Shown: one piece after another, positions 23,741 through 34,181 of the stretch
How the letters are laid out: each line of letters starts with the position of its first letter
Numbering within the stretch: position 1 is the first letter of the stretch
Assembly: GCA_015680905.1 (NCBI GenBank)
Contig: CM027378.1
Span: forward strand, 3,224,001-3,288,000
Direction of reading: 5' to 3'
Length of the DNA stretch: 64,000 nucleotides
DNA from: Coptis chinensis
Lineage: Eukaryota; Streptophyta; Magnoliopsida; Ranunculales; Ranunculaceae
Translations under genes and position numbers: made by a program
Notes under the pieces: model-generated
What the model saw: only the letters and a program-made list of their open reading frames with translations
What the model was told of the DNA's origin: nothing
Databases searched by the model: none

Positions 23741-24335
23741 TAAGTGAATTGGAAAATTACATGAGGCACTTAGGTCCTCGATTTATAGGGGTTACAATGA
23801 GTTCTAGAAGTATTCCAAACCACCATTTGTTTCCTAATACAAATAAACTTCTTTCAGAGTCCAACTTCGTCTCCAAAACTGAGAAAGAATTGGCTACAGT
23901 GTCATTTTATGCGTCTGGACACACGATCCATGCGTCTCAGATGCGAGCAATGCGTCTGGATGCGCGATCCATGCGCCCCAGACGCGGAAGTCTATTTTGT
24001 CTCTTCTGCTCTATCCTTCTATCCTCTTTTGCGGGCTTTGGTCCAAGCAACGAATCTTTTGCCCTTGGGCTTCCAAATAGGCTTTAAAATAGGTCCAAGT
24101 CACATCTTTAGTAGCTTTAATTCCTTGGCCTTCTCCATGATTTTCCACGGGCTTTCCATGTGATCCTTAATGCTCCGAATTGCTCCATTTTGCCCCTTTT
24201 TCTCTAATATTCCACAAAACTCTCTTTTGCACCTGTAGAATCATAAAACACGACTTATAAATACTATTAGTCCACTAAGATGGCTAAACAAGAGGTATAA
24301 TCGAGGGTTAAATTGCACTTTTTGAGCACTTATCA
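23741..24335 (-). mobile_element. Family-B Athila LTR, right fragment
   Basis: Continuation of the LTR interrupted at 6568; 23741-23743 is the second TAA of the CACTA target duplication. It ends GCACTTATCA, i.e. the minus-strand LTR start TGATAAGTGC. It contains the CTATAAAT box (minus strand, near 23790) and a degenerate GCGTCTGG/CCAGACGC repeat cluster. It is preceded on the minus strand by a polypurine tract, so it is the 3' LTR of the element whose 5' LTR is at 34182-35765. Confidence 0.9.
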
Positions 24336-24351
24336 CAACTCCCAACTAGCC
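24336..24351 (-). other. Polypurine tract of the inner family-B element
   Basis: Minus strand GGCTAGTTGGGAGTTG directly before TGATAAGTGC. Upstream, CTAGCAAAAGGCTAG can form a small hairpin, paralleling AGCAAAATGCT before the family-A tract. Confidence 0.65.
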
Positions 24352-24458
24352 TTTTGCTAGTCTCTTAGCAAATAAGATAAAAAAAAAAAAGATAAGTGAT
24401 CAAAATCACATCCTAATAACAAAAATAAAATTCTAACTCACTTTCACAGGCATCGCGA

Positions 24459-24540
24459 TTGCATTTACCATATGCAACAAGGCTTTAAACCTTTAAGTTC
24501 CCCAAAAACGGCGAGTTATAGTCTCGTGAGGGTTTTCAGG
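24459..24540 (-). other. Conserved hairpin module upstream of family-B 3' LTR
   Basis: Read on the minus strand: CCTGAAAACCCTCACGAG, then a CGAG/CTCG stem with loop ACTATAA (24512-24528), then GCCTTG, then TTGCAT/ATGCAA with loop ATGGTAA (24459-24477). The same order, stems and loops occur in the family-A element at 4211-4288. The middle stem of family A is not conserved. It lies about 125 bp upstream of the LTR. Confidence 0.6.
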
Positions 24541-24924
24541 TAATATACCCACAAAATCAATCAATAGCATGTTCAAGAATGAGAGTATCTTTTAGAGAGA
24601 GAAATTTTTTACCCACTTAGTGCTTACTCCAACAGACGGTCTCCACTAACTACATTGCTGTAAAGACTCATAGATTATGATGGGAGATAGTAAAAATTGA
24701 CAAAATTCTCAATCAAGGCTTATGTGTGTACTTAGTCAATCTCCTATACTCTCATATCCAAGAAACAGAATCCCTAGTTTACCATAGGTAGATCTTCTCG
24801 ACTTTCAATCCTCACCGGTCATACTCTCAGAAAAGAATCTCTCAGAAGATGGTCTACAATTTTACCTCATGTATGTGGGGAAAAGAATAATGAATACGAA
24901 CATCCACTACTACAGAATGACACT

Positions 24925-25290
24925 TATACCACTGTTTTTAAGTGTGGCATAAATATATTTACCACTGTTATACAACCGTGACAATAGGTGGTGTGGTATA
25001 TAATAATAACAAAACTGTGGTATATATGTTTAACAGATACCACGGTTTTTCAAAGAACCGTGGTTTGTATGCCCATTATATACCACGGTTGTCAACAGAA
25101 CCGTGGCATATAAGCTATTGAAACCGTGGTTTATATTAGTGTATGTGTTATAATACAGTGGTATATAGTTATACTAAACACTACGGTTTATATTAGTGTA
25201 TGTGTTATAATACAGTGGTATATTAGTGTATGTGTTATAATACAGTGGTATATAGTTATAATACAGTGGTATAATAATAATAATAATAAA
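24925..25290. repeat. Left subterminal repeats of CACTA-3
   Basis: Repeated ACCGTGGTATATA-type units in both orientations, then three or four imperfect copies of a unit containing TTAGTGTATGTGTTATAATA (25134-25255) and a short ATA run. Matching units with CCGTGGTATA recur at about 28895-29112 near the right end. Confidence 0.8.
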
Positions 25291-25379
25291 CTTCCATTAA
25301 TTTTTTGAGTACACTAAGAAAACAAACTTCAAATTCTTTTTCATAAATTAAAAAGGTAAGACTCATAAATTAAACTGGA

Positions 25380-25860
25380 GGGGTCCGAACATAGCTAAAA
25401 CTCATCCTCATTAAACTCCATTTGAAAAACACCCCATTTTCCTGGATGAACTGAATAATATCGAGTCGAACACCGTCAAGTTCATCTGGCGTGTATGTCT
25501 CCTTCAGTTCTAAATTTGTCATCTAGATGAGTCAAAGCACAACATGTGGAGTTACTATATATATAAGAATAAGGCGAAGTCTTTGAGCCAAATAAAGTGT
25601 TTGTCAAAACTTTCGAATACCTTATTTTCAAATAATCCAGTTGAACATCCTTCTACTATTTCCCTCATAAACTTCATTATATAATACCCACACTCTGTGC
25701 CACCTGGTTGATATGGGCCCTAACATATAGACTCACAACATATGTAAACATATACTTTTCAAAGAAAAAGACAATAATGTGTAGGATTTTTTTACCTTGA
25801 TCTTGTCCCACTTCAGCGGAACTCGTTTCCCATCAACCCTTTGCAATGTGAGGACCGCAC
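25380..25860 (-). pseudogene. Ulp1-like cysteine protease remnant
   Basis: On the minus strand, about 25860-25800 encodes RVDGKRVPLKWDKIKV; 25715-25575 encodes QPGGTECGYYIMKFMREIVE; and 25510-25400 encodes YTPDELDGVRLDIIQFIQEN. The QPGxxECGYY.MK.MR motif contains the catalytic Cys and upstream Gln region of the C48 (Ulp1/SENP) SUMO-protease fold carried by many plant CACTA and Mutator elements. The catalytic His and Asp part was not found, and intron-like gaps and frame changes separate the blocks. The role in transposition is not known. Confidence 0.6.
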
Positions 25861-28477
25861 TTTACAATAAGATAAATGCAAAACATTTAATTCACAATCG
25901 TTAGTGGGAATTCTAATTGGAGACGTCTTTAGTACTTCATTTAATTTAATCCTTTATGTACCTTCACTATGGTACTACTTTTACTTGTCTCTTCCTAAAT
26001 TTTTGAAAATTCAAAATTACCAGGCGATAAAATCATAGCGAATTGGAAATTAAAAAATTGCATATAAGTGTGAAACTGTCGGGCAGTTATCATGAGAGAA
26101 ATGGTCCGAACGTAGGCAGCAATGATGTCGATGCCAAAGATATGAATGCTGAATATGAAAATCTGGTACCTGGAAAAAGTAGGGTAAGTTGCAGTACTGT
26201 GAGCCTCAACAGGAGCATACTGGATGGAACTCCACCTTAACCAGATTCATTTACCAGAATAAGTACTGCTTCAAGAAAAAGGGAAATTTTGTTGTTATAC
26301 TTCGAAATAGGAATCCCTCTAGTGTTAGTGATCATCGCTAGAGCCTTCTAGTGTTGGTCAAAACAACGCATTCTAAGGACGTACTTCCATTTCACCCACT
26401 TAAGTGTGTGAACTGTTTGGTCGTAGGTCAGAACATATTTGTGTATATTGATTAGAGTCTCTCTATAAATTAGGTCGGTGAAGTTCTAGGAGCATGTGGG
26501 TACTGGAGAAGGAGAGCATTTATGATCTATTTAGGGGGCAATAAGCAATCCAATGATTGCACCCCGCAAGTTGAGTTGGATGCTACCACTGGTTAACTAA
26601 GCGAGTAAGTTTTGCCAAAAATGTAGTATTTTTTCCTTATTCAAGTGAAGAGACACTAACCAGCATTCATAATCATAACAAATACACCCTAGGTCAAAAC
26701 AAATACACCCAAATCTGTCCAACAAAAATAGTAAGGCCAATCAACTATAAGCACTAACAACTGATTTAGGACTACCCCTATAGAAAAGAAATTTGAGTAA
26801 CTCAGCTCACCCCTAATCCTTCTTTAAGGCCTTACTGCAAGCAACTATCAACTAACCATCATGCTCACAATCCCTGTAAGAAAGGTACTCAATATCAAAA
26901 TAAGTAATTAATCATTCAAAATAAGAAAGGTACTCAATAACAATGTTGAATGAGTAAGTACCTAAGTATGGTGACACCCTTTTACCAATTTCCATAACAC
27001 TGAAAAAAACACACTACTTCCATTTACCAATGATTCTTCCTTTAATAAAACCCATGACTATGTTTTCCATTAATTATTCATTACTGCAACGCATTTTTTA
27101 ATTGCCCATTTTAGCTCTAATTATTACATATTAAAACAAGTCATTAATAAACTATCAACATATTTTACTCACTGTTACACTAAGACACCCTTAGGACATG
27201 GTTTGAATGATCTTAACATTAAGCTAAAACAAAAACAGGTCAAAATTATCCCAAACAAACAAATCAAACTCACAAATGAACCAACTTTAATTCTTTCAAA
27301 GGAAAAAATGTCAACCATACATGCCCTTTTAACCCCAAATTGAAAAACATAAAGTTTGTGCTACTACACATAATTTGGTGATAAATATTAGTAGTCGGAT
27401 TTAAAGTACTAACTTAGCAACGCGGAAGAAATCGAAACATAAAAAGACAGGACATTCTACTTAATCGAAGCACACATATTTTATGGATTTAAGAGCGATG
27501 AAGCAATAAATCATTAAGGCACAAAATCAGGGCATTGATATGGAAGATTCATCAAATTGGAGAGTAGAATGTATGGCTAGATTCAAAAGTTCAAGGTTAA
27601 GTGTCCAAACAACTAACAATACTTGATACCAATCCATGCAATGCATATAGTTATACTGTTTCAACATGCAGTCACAACTCTTGTTTCAACTAGCAATAGT
27701 AGCATCTCACAGAGATTAAACTAAAATTATTCAATCGAAATAATTGAAATAAAATGATTTCAAATTGAAATAACTCAATCGAACAACGAAATGAAATAAA
27801 TATGAAAAATGAATGTTACATACCTACATAGCAGAGTATCAAACAACTACTTCAATCAACAGCTCGAAATCACTAATTTGATGAAGAAAACATATCGATC
27901 TACTCGAACAACTCAAAATCCAATTCAATCTACATAAACATGAAAAAACACTAGTTTGAAATCTTTGAATAAGAAAAATAGGGTGAAAATTTGAGAGAGA
28001 GGGAGTTAGAACTCACCGTCGGCGCTTGAGAGAGAGAAGGAGAGAGTAGTGATTATGATTTGCCAATCACTATGTTGAAGTGGGAAAATTGCTGTCGATT
28101 TTCCTTGGCAAAATATATCCATCCCTGACTTGGATTATTTTTTCCCGTGTGGAGTGGGAAAAAAGGGTCACGTGATGGTTTTGCCAGCAAATTGGTTTTA
28201 TTTTTGCCAGACCCATATATCGCAACAAGCAACGGCAAATACTGGTTTAAGTGGGAAAATATCGATTTGCCAGCGGGAAAATGGGTTATCAAGCAGGCCC
28301 TTAGAGAGAAAAAAAAATATCAATTACCGATTTACCCTTTCTACAAAGAGCAAAAAAGAAGTGGCTGTCTAACTTTCCGGTACCCTTGGGATAAAAAACT
28401 TTGGTGTAAAACCGGGAATATGGGAACTAATTGGGAAATCTGGTATCTGCTTTATTTGACTATTTGGCATCAAGGCC
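25861..28477. other. Non-coding interior of CACTA-3
   Basis: About 2.6 kb of AT-rich sequence without a supportable gene. A leader-like stretch with a GAGAGAGA-rich segment and a minus-strand GGTGAG donor lies at about 27990-28045. At 28070-28290 GTGGGAAAAT and TTGCCA(G/A)-type words recur in both orientations, hinting at a small degenerate inverted-repeat element without clear ends. Confidence 0.4.
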
Positions 28478-28850
28478 TAAAATATCGATATCGATGAATA
28501 TATTGGTGTACCCAAAAACCGATATATATCGGATATTTCAGATATATCCATTTTTTTTGGTAACCAGTCCAAACTATTTAAAATATCGGAAATATAATAT
28601 CAAAAATATCAGATATATATCAGAAATATATTGGAAATATCATATTTATATTAAAAAATGGTAAAAAAGTCAACCGATATATATTGTAAATATCGGATAT
28701 ATCGATTATATCGGCGATATAAATTTTATATCTGAAATTCCGATATATATCGAGAAAAAAAGGATTCTATATTCGGTGGATATATGTCAGAAATATCGAT
28801 GTCGGTGTACCAAAATACCGATATATATCGGCGATATTTTGGTCCTTGTT
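28478..28850. repeat. Cluster of ATATATCGG palindromes
   Basis: In 370 bp the words CGATATATATCGG, CGGATATATCGA and partial forms occur more than a dozen times in both orientations. The two edges carry inverted TGGTGTACC / GGTGTACCA words (28501-28511 and 28803-28812). The segment is distinct from the CACTA subterminal units and looks like a separate small repeat inserted in CACTA-3. Confidence 0.6.
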
Positions 28851-29131
28851 TGGCATAAAGTCATAAACTACGGTAGAAAATGAAAAATTTATATACCACT
28901 GTTTATGTTTAAGGTAGTGGGGATGTGGAGTACTCTCATGCTGGAAAAAAAACTAATCATGGTATATGGCCCAACTTATCCCACGGTTTTCATGTAACTG
29001 TGACATATACTAGTAAACCAATGACCAAAGAAATTTCCGCCGTGGTATATAAGTATTCCCCACGGTTTTTGGAAGAACCGTGGTATAAACATTCTTATTG
29101 ACCGTGGTATATGTGTCATTCTGTAGTAGTG

Positions 29132-30510
29132 ATCCCACATATATACTACCTTGAAAAACGGACTTCTAGATGAAATTAGTCTCATGGAAAGAATGTCAAT
29201 CACATATGAAGTGTCGGGTCCTTCACTTTAGCATCCTCTCACCTATTCTAAACTTCATATCATACTGTAGTGATAAGTCATGGGTTGTAACTTGGCTTGG
29301 GTATTGATTTATGAAGGAAAGGTAAAAAGGATTCTAAGGTTGTTTCTGAAAACATTAAGGGTTTTGCTTCATTCTTTGGAAGATTTCTTCAAATTCTATA
29401 TTGCAGAGAAAATTCTTCCTTTGTCTTAGCTTTTCCATCCATTCTGTTCAAATTTTTTTTTTTTTAGCTCAGTGGTATATCCTTGATTAGTACTAGTATG
29501 CTTGTTTTCCACTAGCTTCTTTCACTTAGAACAGAATGATGGTCTTCATTGTATCTCTCTAGTATTTCCTTGTAATCTTCCTTTTGTGCTATTTCTTCCT
29601 CTTTGTGCCCCTCGTATTCTCATAAACATATGGGTATGGTTGATAAAGATTTTGGCTATACTCTTTGTCTGGAGTTAGGTAAAAGGTAAAGGGTTTTATG
29701 AAAGAAAATGGCTTATTATAAGGCTCATAAGGGATTAACATGATGGTCCTACTAGGTGGGATAAAGGCTGAATATGTTCACTACTTGACTTATCAGTATG
29801 ATACTCTATTTTGAATAGACTACAAGACCTAATGGCTATCTCCCCAGTTAATGTCACTTCACGATTAACCAAATCAATGAATAATGAGACTATATTACAG
29901 CAACATAAAGAACTGAAAGATGTTGAGTCACTAAGACTCGGATTTTTTGTAAGACTCTCCAAAGAATGGGTATAAAGCTCAAGTCTCACGGGCTAAGTCT
30001 AAAAAAATCTGCTTCCAGTTTACTAGGGATTAAATCTCTCTTCTAACAAACATACACAAAACTGACCAAGTACTATAGTGGTACCTTGATAAAGAATTCT
30101 ATTAACAAGAACTATGTCTGAGCATAATAAATAGTCTAAGTGGTAATGAAATCAATAATATCAACTATCTATCAAACTCAACACTAAGCAATATAGAATC
30201 TATATCCCAGACTCATCATTAAAATTTATTTTTTCTCATGCTGCTGATATAGAAACAAAAATATTTTTGTTTTTGAAAGCTAATTTTCGAAATTCATCTC
30301 TCAAGTACACCCTCCCCCAACTTAACATATGCATTGTCCTCAATGTATAGAAATTAAATAAATGAAATGAATGAGAAAAATGGAAGATGTTACCATTGAT
30401 GTCGAATATTAAAATTAATTCCAAAAATAAGAAAATTTCCTTTTACCGAGATTTTTTTTTTTTGTTAGGTCTTTTTAAGTCAAATCCCTAAGACTATATA
30501 TCATGCATTA
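29132..30510 (-). other. 3' non-coding region of inner family-B element
   Basis: Lies between the broken coding region and the CACTA-3 insertion; the same region continues left of CACTA-3 to the polypurine tract. On the minus strand near 30345-30310 it has GAGGACAATGCATATG then AAGTTGGGGGAGGG, the first Athila-type G-rich tract, at the position equivalent to 2775-2815 of family A. No gene was seen. Confidence 0.55.
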
Positions 30511-31068
30511 TCAATTTGGAGTGAGGAGATCAGATTTTCTTACCCAAATCTGACAAATGTTTGGAGGACGAGGCGATCTCACCTTGTGGGTTATCAAAAA
30601 TACTCCTTGATATGCTGGAAAGATTGCTGGTGAAGTTACTTTTCTACCTTGAACTATTTCAGGTCTGATAATTTTGTGATAGGCCTTGTGGTTCCACTGT
30701 GTAGAAGATTGACGAAAATCTTTCTTTCTAACAGGACAATAGTATCTGATATGTCCTTTACCACCACAGTAATGATAATGGATGTCTAGCTGACTGCGCT
30801 CAAGGTGAGCGGTAGACTGGTTCACATATTTCTCTTGTTCAGACAATGATGGTGTACAAGAAGCTTCAACAGTGCAATGTTTCTTATCAATATGGTTCAC
30901 TTTCTGCTTCAGAAAACTCATTTCAGTTTCTATATTCTGTTGTTTTTCCAAAACTTCTTTAAGCTGATTCTCTAGTAACTGATTTTTTTGGGCAGAAGTC
31001 TATTGTTCATCCTGAAATGTAGAGTTCATCTTCTCAAGATATGATACTCTCTCTTTCAATTTTCCATT
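30511..31068 (-). pseudogene. Coiled coil plus zinc-knuckle segment, in frame after protease
   Basis: Same reading frame as the protease ORF upstream (32571), separated from it only by the stop at 31069-31071 and one internal TAG near 31004. The first about 65 residues look like a coiled coil (LKERVSYLEKMNS, LLENQLKEVLEKQQNIETEM). A knuckle-like motif HYCGGKGHIRYYC follows, in which the first Cys of CX2CX4HX4C is replaced. The C-terminal ICQIWVRKSDL is the kind of sequence seen after the knuckle in plant Ty1/copia Gag. No reverse transcriptase follows. This is not the usual order of an Athila element, where RT comes next, so the piece was probably acquired. Confidence 0.55.
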
Positions 31069-32571
31069 CTACTCACTTAAATCCTGAATTTTCTGCAGAG
31101 ATTCTAAGAACATAGCTAGCAACGCCTCTGTGGTGGGGTTCTCAGGTTCATCACAGTTTTCTATAGATTGAGCACCCTCAATTGTATCTTCGAATGGGAA
31201 GGATTCTTGTATCATGCTATCAAGGAAGTACACCTCTCCACCTTCGGCGTCATCACAATCTTTATGCAACAGGTGAAAGATATTTATGTCCATGGACATC
31301 TTACCAAAGTTGATCTTCATTTCACCATTGTAACAATTTATCAAAGCTTTTGCATTAGTGAGGAAAGGTCGGCCTAGAATAATTGGTATTTTATCAAAGG
31401 CCTCCTTGGTGTCTATCACAATGAAATCTACTAGATAGTAGAAATCGGCTACTTGAACAAGAACATCCTCAACTATGCCTCTAGGAATCTTTGTAGAACG
31501 GTCAGCTAACTTTAATTTGACTTTTGTAGGCTTTAGGTTCTCCAGGCCCAACGCTTTGTACACATGATATAGCAAGAGATTAACACTAGCACCAAGGTCT
31601 AAAAGAGCATTACCCATGAAGTTTTCTCCTATCTTGCATGATATTGTAGGACTTCCTGGATCTTTGAGCTTGACTGGAGCTTGTTGATGGATAATAGATG
31701 TTGTTTGTCCAGCTAGAAATGCTCGCTTTGGAACATGAGTACTTCTCTTTATGTTGCATGCATCCTTCAAGAATTTGGCATATGATGGCAACTGATTGAA
31801 CGCTTTGAGAAAGGGGATATTGATGTTATCTTTCTCAAATGCCTCCTGTATCTCTAAAAATTGCTTGTCCTTTTTGCTTTGCACAAAAAACATAGGAAAA
31901 GGTGCCTTTGGTACAAACACATCAGCATGTGTCTGCTCTTCTTTCTCTTTGGCATTCTTGCATATCTTGTCTTGGTCATCTTGATAAATGGGAGTTGAAA
32001 GGATTTCTCCCACTTCCTTTTGAACTTCAGTTGAAATCTTGACCGATTGCCCTGTAGCAATGTCATCATGAGAAGGTAAGTTAACCTTGTTGTCTATTTT
32101 CAATCCTGATCTGAGAGTAGTAACTGAGCTGACATGATCATGGAGGTGATCAGTACTAGAAGTTGTCCCAATGTGGCATACATCTTCACTCCTCAATATT
32201 GGTTCCAATAAGCTAGGTTGAGTGGTTTGTGTCTTTACACACAAAGCAGTAGTGAGTTTGTCGACCTTAGCCTCTAGAGACTCCATTCTAGAACATTGAC
32301 TTTCTTGAGATTGCTGGAGATTGAGCTGAGACTGTGCAATAAGCTCTAAAACACTTTCAAATTTCTGATTTTTCTGTGACAGCAAAGTAATAGCATTCTC
32401 CAGGTTGGCAGGTGCGGCATAATTTCTCCTAAGATCAGGCACTAACTCTTCACTTGTATTGGAATTCTGCTGAGAGTAAAATTGTTGTTGAGGAACCAAC
32501 TGTGAAGCTTGACTTGTCTGTGGAATATAACTTTGATCTTGAGAACCTGGGGTCCAGCGTTCTATCTCCAA
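31069..32571 (-). CDS. Athila Gag C-terminus and aspartic protease
   Basis: A 500-residue open frame. Residues about 1-130 are Gln/Ser-rich Gag tail. From about residue 195 comes the protease region: APFPMFFVQSKKDKQFLEI, then LLDLGASVNLLLY (active-site Asp in D-L-G-A-S, typical of Athila), then LADRSTKIPRGIVEDVLVQV and IPIILGRPFLTNAKALI (flap and C-terminal strand). The homologous protease of the outer element is at 38391-39410. The frame ends in an acidic tail with LLAMFLESLQKIQDLSE that runs directly into the coiled-coil segment. The start is set by the end of the open frame; upstream Gag is in another frame (32572-33707), so a frameshift separates them. Confidence 0.75.
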   Translation of the reverse strand: MEIERWTPGSQDQSYIPQTSQASQLVPQQQFYSQQNSNTSEELVPDLRRNYAAPANLENAITLLSQKNQKFESVLELIAQSQLNLQQSQESQCSRMESLEAKVDKLTTALCVKTQTTQPSLLEPILRSEDVCHIGTTSSTDHLHDHVSSVTTLRSGLKIDNKVNLPSHDDIATGQSVKISTEVQKEVGEILSTPIYQDDQDKICKNAKEKEEQTHADVFVPKAPFPMFFVQSKKDKQFLEIQEAFEKDNINIPFLKAFNQLPSYAKFLKDACNIKRSTHVPKRAFLAGQTTSIIHQQAPVKLKDPGSPTISCKIGENFMGNALLDLGASVNLLLYHVYKALGLENLKPTKVKLKLADRSTKIPRGIVEDVLVQVADFYYLVDFIVIDTKEAFDKIPIILGRPFLTNAKALINCYNGEMKINFGKMSMDINIFHLLHKDCDDAEGGEVYFLDSMIQESFPFEDTIEGAQSIENCDEPENPTTEALLAMFLESLQKIQDLSE

Positions 32572-33707
32572 TAATTGCCTTAAAAGTTATTACCACCTTG
32601 GTTCGGCCTCTGAAATGAGTTTATATTGTACTCTCCAACTGATGCATGTTGATAGTAAACAGGACATTCTAGAGTTACATGGGAAGTTTCCAAACAGACT
32701 TCACAGTATTGGCTAGCTTACATGATTAGAAGAGATTTAGCTTGAGACTTGTTGATCTTGGAGGGATTCATGGAGAACTGATTGAATTTCTTACTCAAAG
32801 TTTCAATGCTAGTGGCCAAGCTAGGCAATGTTGACTTCAGTTCTTGATCTAATTGTTCTTGTGCTTGGTAACCAAATTGCTTTGGCTCCCCCTCCATTCT
32901 AGCGACATCATCGTTGCTAGTAGTTCATTGTTGTGTTTCTTCAGCTAAATTCACGAGAAATTTGTAAGCTTCTTCTCCATCCATTGATGTAAACTTGCCT
33001 TTGTGCATTGATTGTATCATCTGCTTGTTCATCATCGAGAGTCCTCGATAGAAAAAATGAGCCAGTGTGCTCTTATCATATCTATGATATGGACATGAGA
33101 CTAGCAGATTATTGAATTTCTCCCTGCTTTGATGATATTCTTCAGTCACCTTCCATTTGAAATTGTTGATGGCTTGCTGCATGGCATATGTCTTTTAGGG
33201 TGGGTAGAACTTGTTCATAAATTTTGTTCTCAACTTCTCCCAGTTATCTATTGAATTGATCGGTTGTGCAATTAACCATTCAGAAGCTTTACCTTCAAGT
33301 GAGAGCGGAAAAAGAATCAACTTGATACTCTCATCTTTGATATTCTGGTTCTTGAAAGTTCTGAGGACTGATAGAAATTTGTTCATGTGAACATATGGCT
33401 GAACATTATCTGAACCGTTGAAGTTTGGAAGCATAGAGATTACTGATGCCCTAAGCTCAAACTGGTTAGCTTCTGTCTCTGGAAAAACAATACTGCTAGG
33501 TGGGTCTCCAATGATTGGCAAATAGAAATCGCTCAGCTTCTTCCTCTGATGTGCTTGCATTGGTGGGATAGCTTCAGGATTATTGGTGTCCATAACACCT
33601 CCATCATTGGGTGCAGCCATTGTATTAATCTTGTCTAGCATTTTTGCTATGCGAAGATGATGAAAAACTATCCTACTATGCTTGAATGCAATTAAACTAA
33701 TATGCAA
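32572..33707 (-). pseudogene. Athila Gag, broken
   Basis: Two open pieces (33195-33707, 32925-33182) and a knuckle region near 32655-32710 in other frames. The N-terminal part has GVMDTNNPEAIPPMQ and SDFYLPIIGDPPSSIVFPET. The capsid-like core has ASVISMLPNFNGSDNVQPYV and ASEWLIAQPINSIDNWEKLR with FMNKFYPP. The knuckle CEVCLETSHVTLEC is a full CX2CX4HX4C. The product would package element RNA. An in-frame stop near 33190 and frame changes interrupt it. Paralogous to 39413-41273. The likely start is a Met in the TMAAPNDGG segment near 33625. Confidence 0.75.
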
Positions 33708-34159
33708 CTATTCTAAATTATACTAATATGCAAAACTACTTTCCTTCAACTGGGTTGGGCTTCGCAACTAGTATCTCGCCCGTTGTCTAAAGCTGTCTCT
33801 TCTAGGGTTATGGTGAATCACTTGGATTGCTTAAGTACCACAGCCTACAGACGATAGTCCATTTGTCAAGATTCAGACAAGAAACACTAGAGTTTGATGT
33901 TTCGATATGTTGGCTTACAACTTCAATTATTGAAAAGATCCTAAATTCAATTATACTAGAAAGCAATAAAAATAAACTATGATGCAACTATACTAAGAAT
34001 GAAATAAAAAGAATGAAGATTCGACTAACCTGGATGGTAGATCTTGTCTTCGAGATATCCTTCAAGCTTCTCTCTTTCTCAAAAGGATGGATGATGCGGC
34101 TAAAATTACCTCAAGATCCAAACTTCTAATCTTGAAAGAAAACGTTAAACATAAACAAC

Positions 34160-34179
34160 TTAAAACAGCAGCGGCGCCA
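34160..34179 (-). other. Primer-binding site of inner family-B element
   Basis: Minus strand TGGCGCCGCTGCTG, two bases downstream of the LTR end GTGTCA. The first nine bases are complementary to the CCA-bearing 3' end of plant tRNA-Asp, the primer expected for Athila. It identifies 34182-35765 as the 5' LTR of the element to its left. The 33708-34159 stretch between it and gag is leader with no gene. Confidence 0.65.
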
Positions 34180-34181
34180 TT

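Larger units (their letters stand above)
24905..29131. mobile_element. 4.2-kb CACTA transposon (CACTA-3), TSD ATC
   Basis: Ends read CACTACTACAGAATGACAC at both termini (left at 24905, inverted right ending at 29131), with near-identity over about 29 bp. They are flanked by ATC at 24902-24904 and 29132-29134. Subterminal copies of CCGTGGTATATA lie inside both ends. No TNP2 or TNPA frame is visible; an Ulp1-type protease remnant lies on the minus strand near the left end. It inserted into the 3' non-coding part of the inner family-B Athila element and looks non-autonomous. Confidence 0.9.

Noticed and set aside
25126-25308. Repetitive ORF encoding VYISVCVIIQWYI units
   Set aside because: A translation of tandem TTAGTGTATGTGTTATAATA subterminal repeats, not a protein gene.
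28070-28290. MITE with GTGGGAAAAT / TTGCCA inverted words
   Set aside because: Inverted words are present, but I could not fix termini or a target duplication.
24905-29131. Tandem or CRISPR-like repeat array
   Set aside because: The repeated words are CACTA subterminal repeats of a plant transposon, with no regular spacers; no CRISPR feature is expected or seen.
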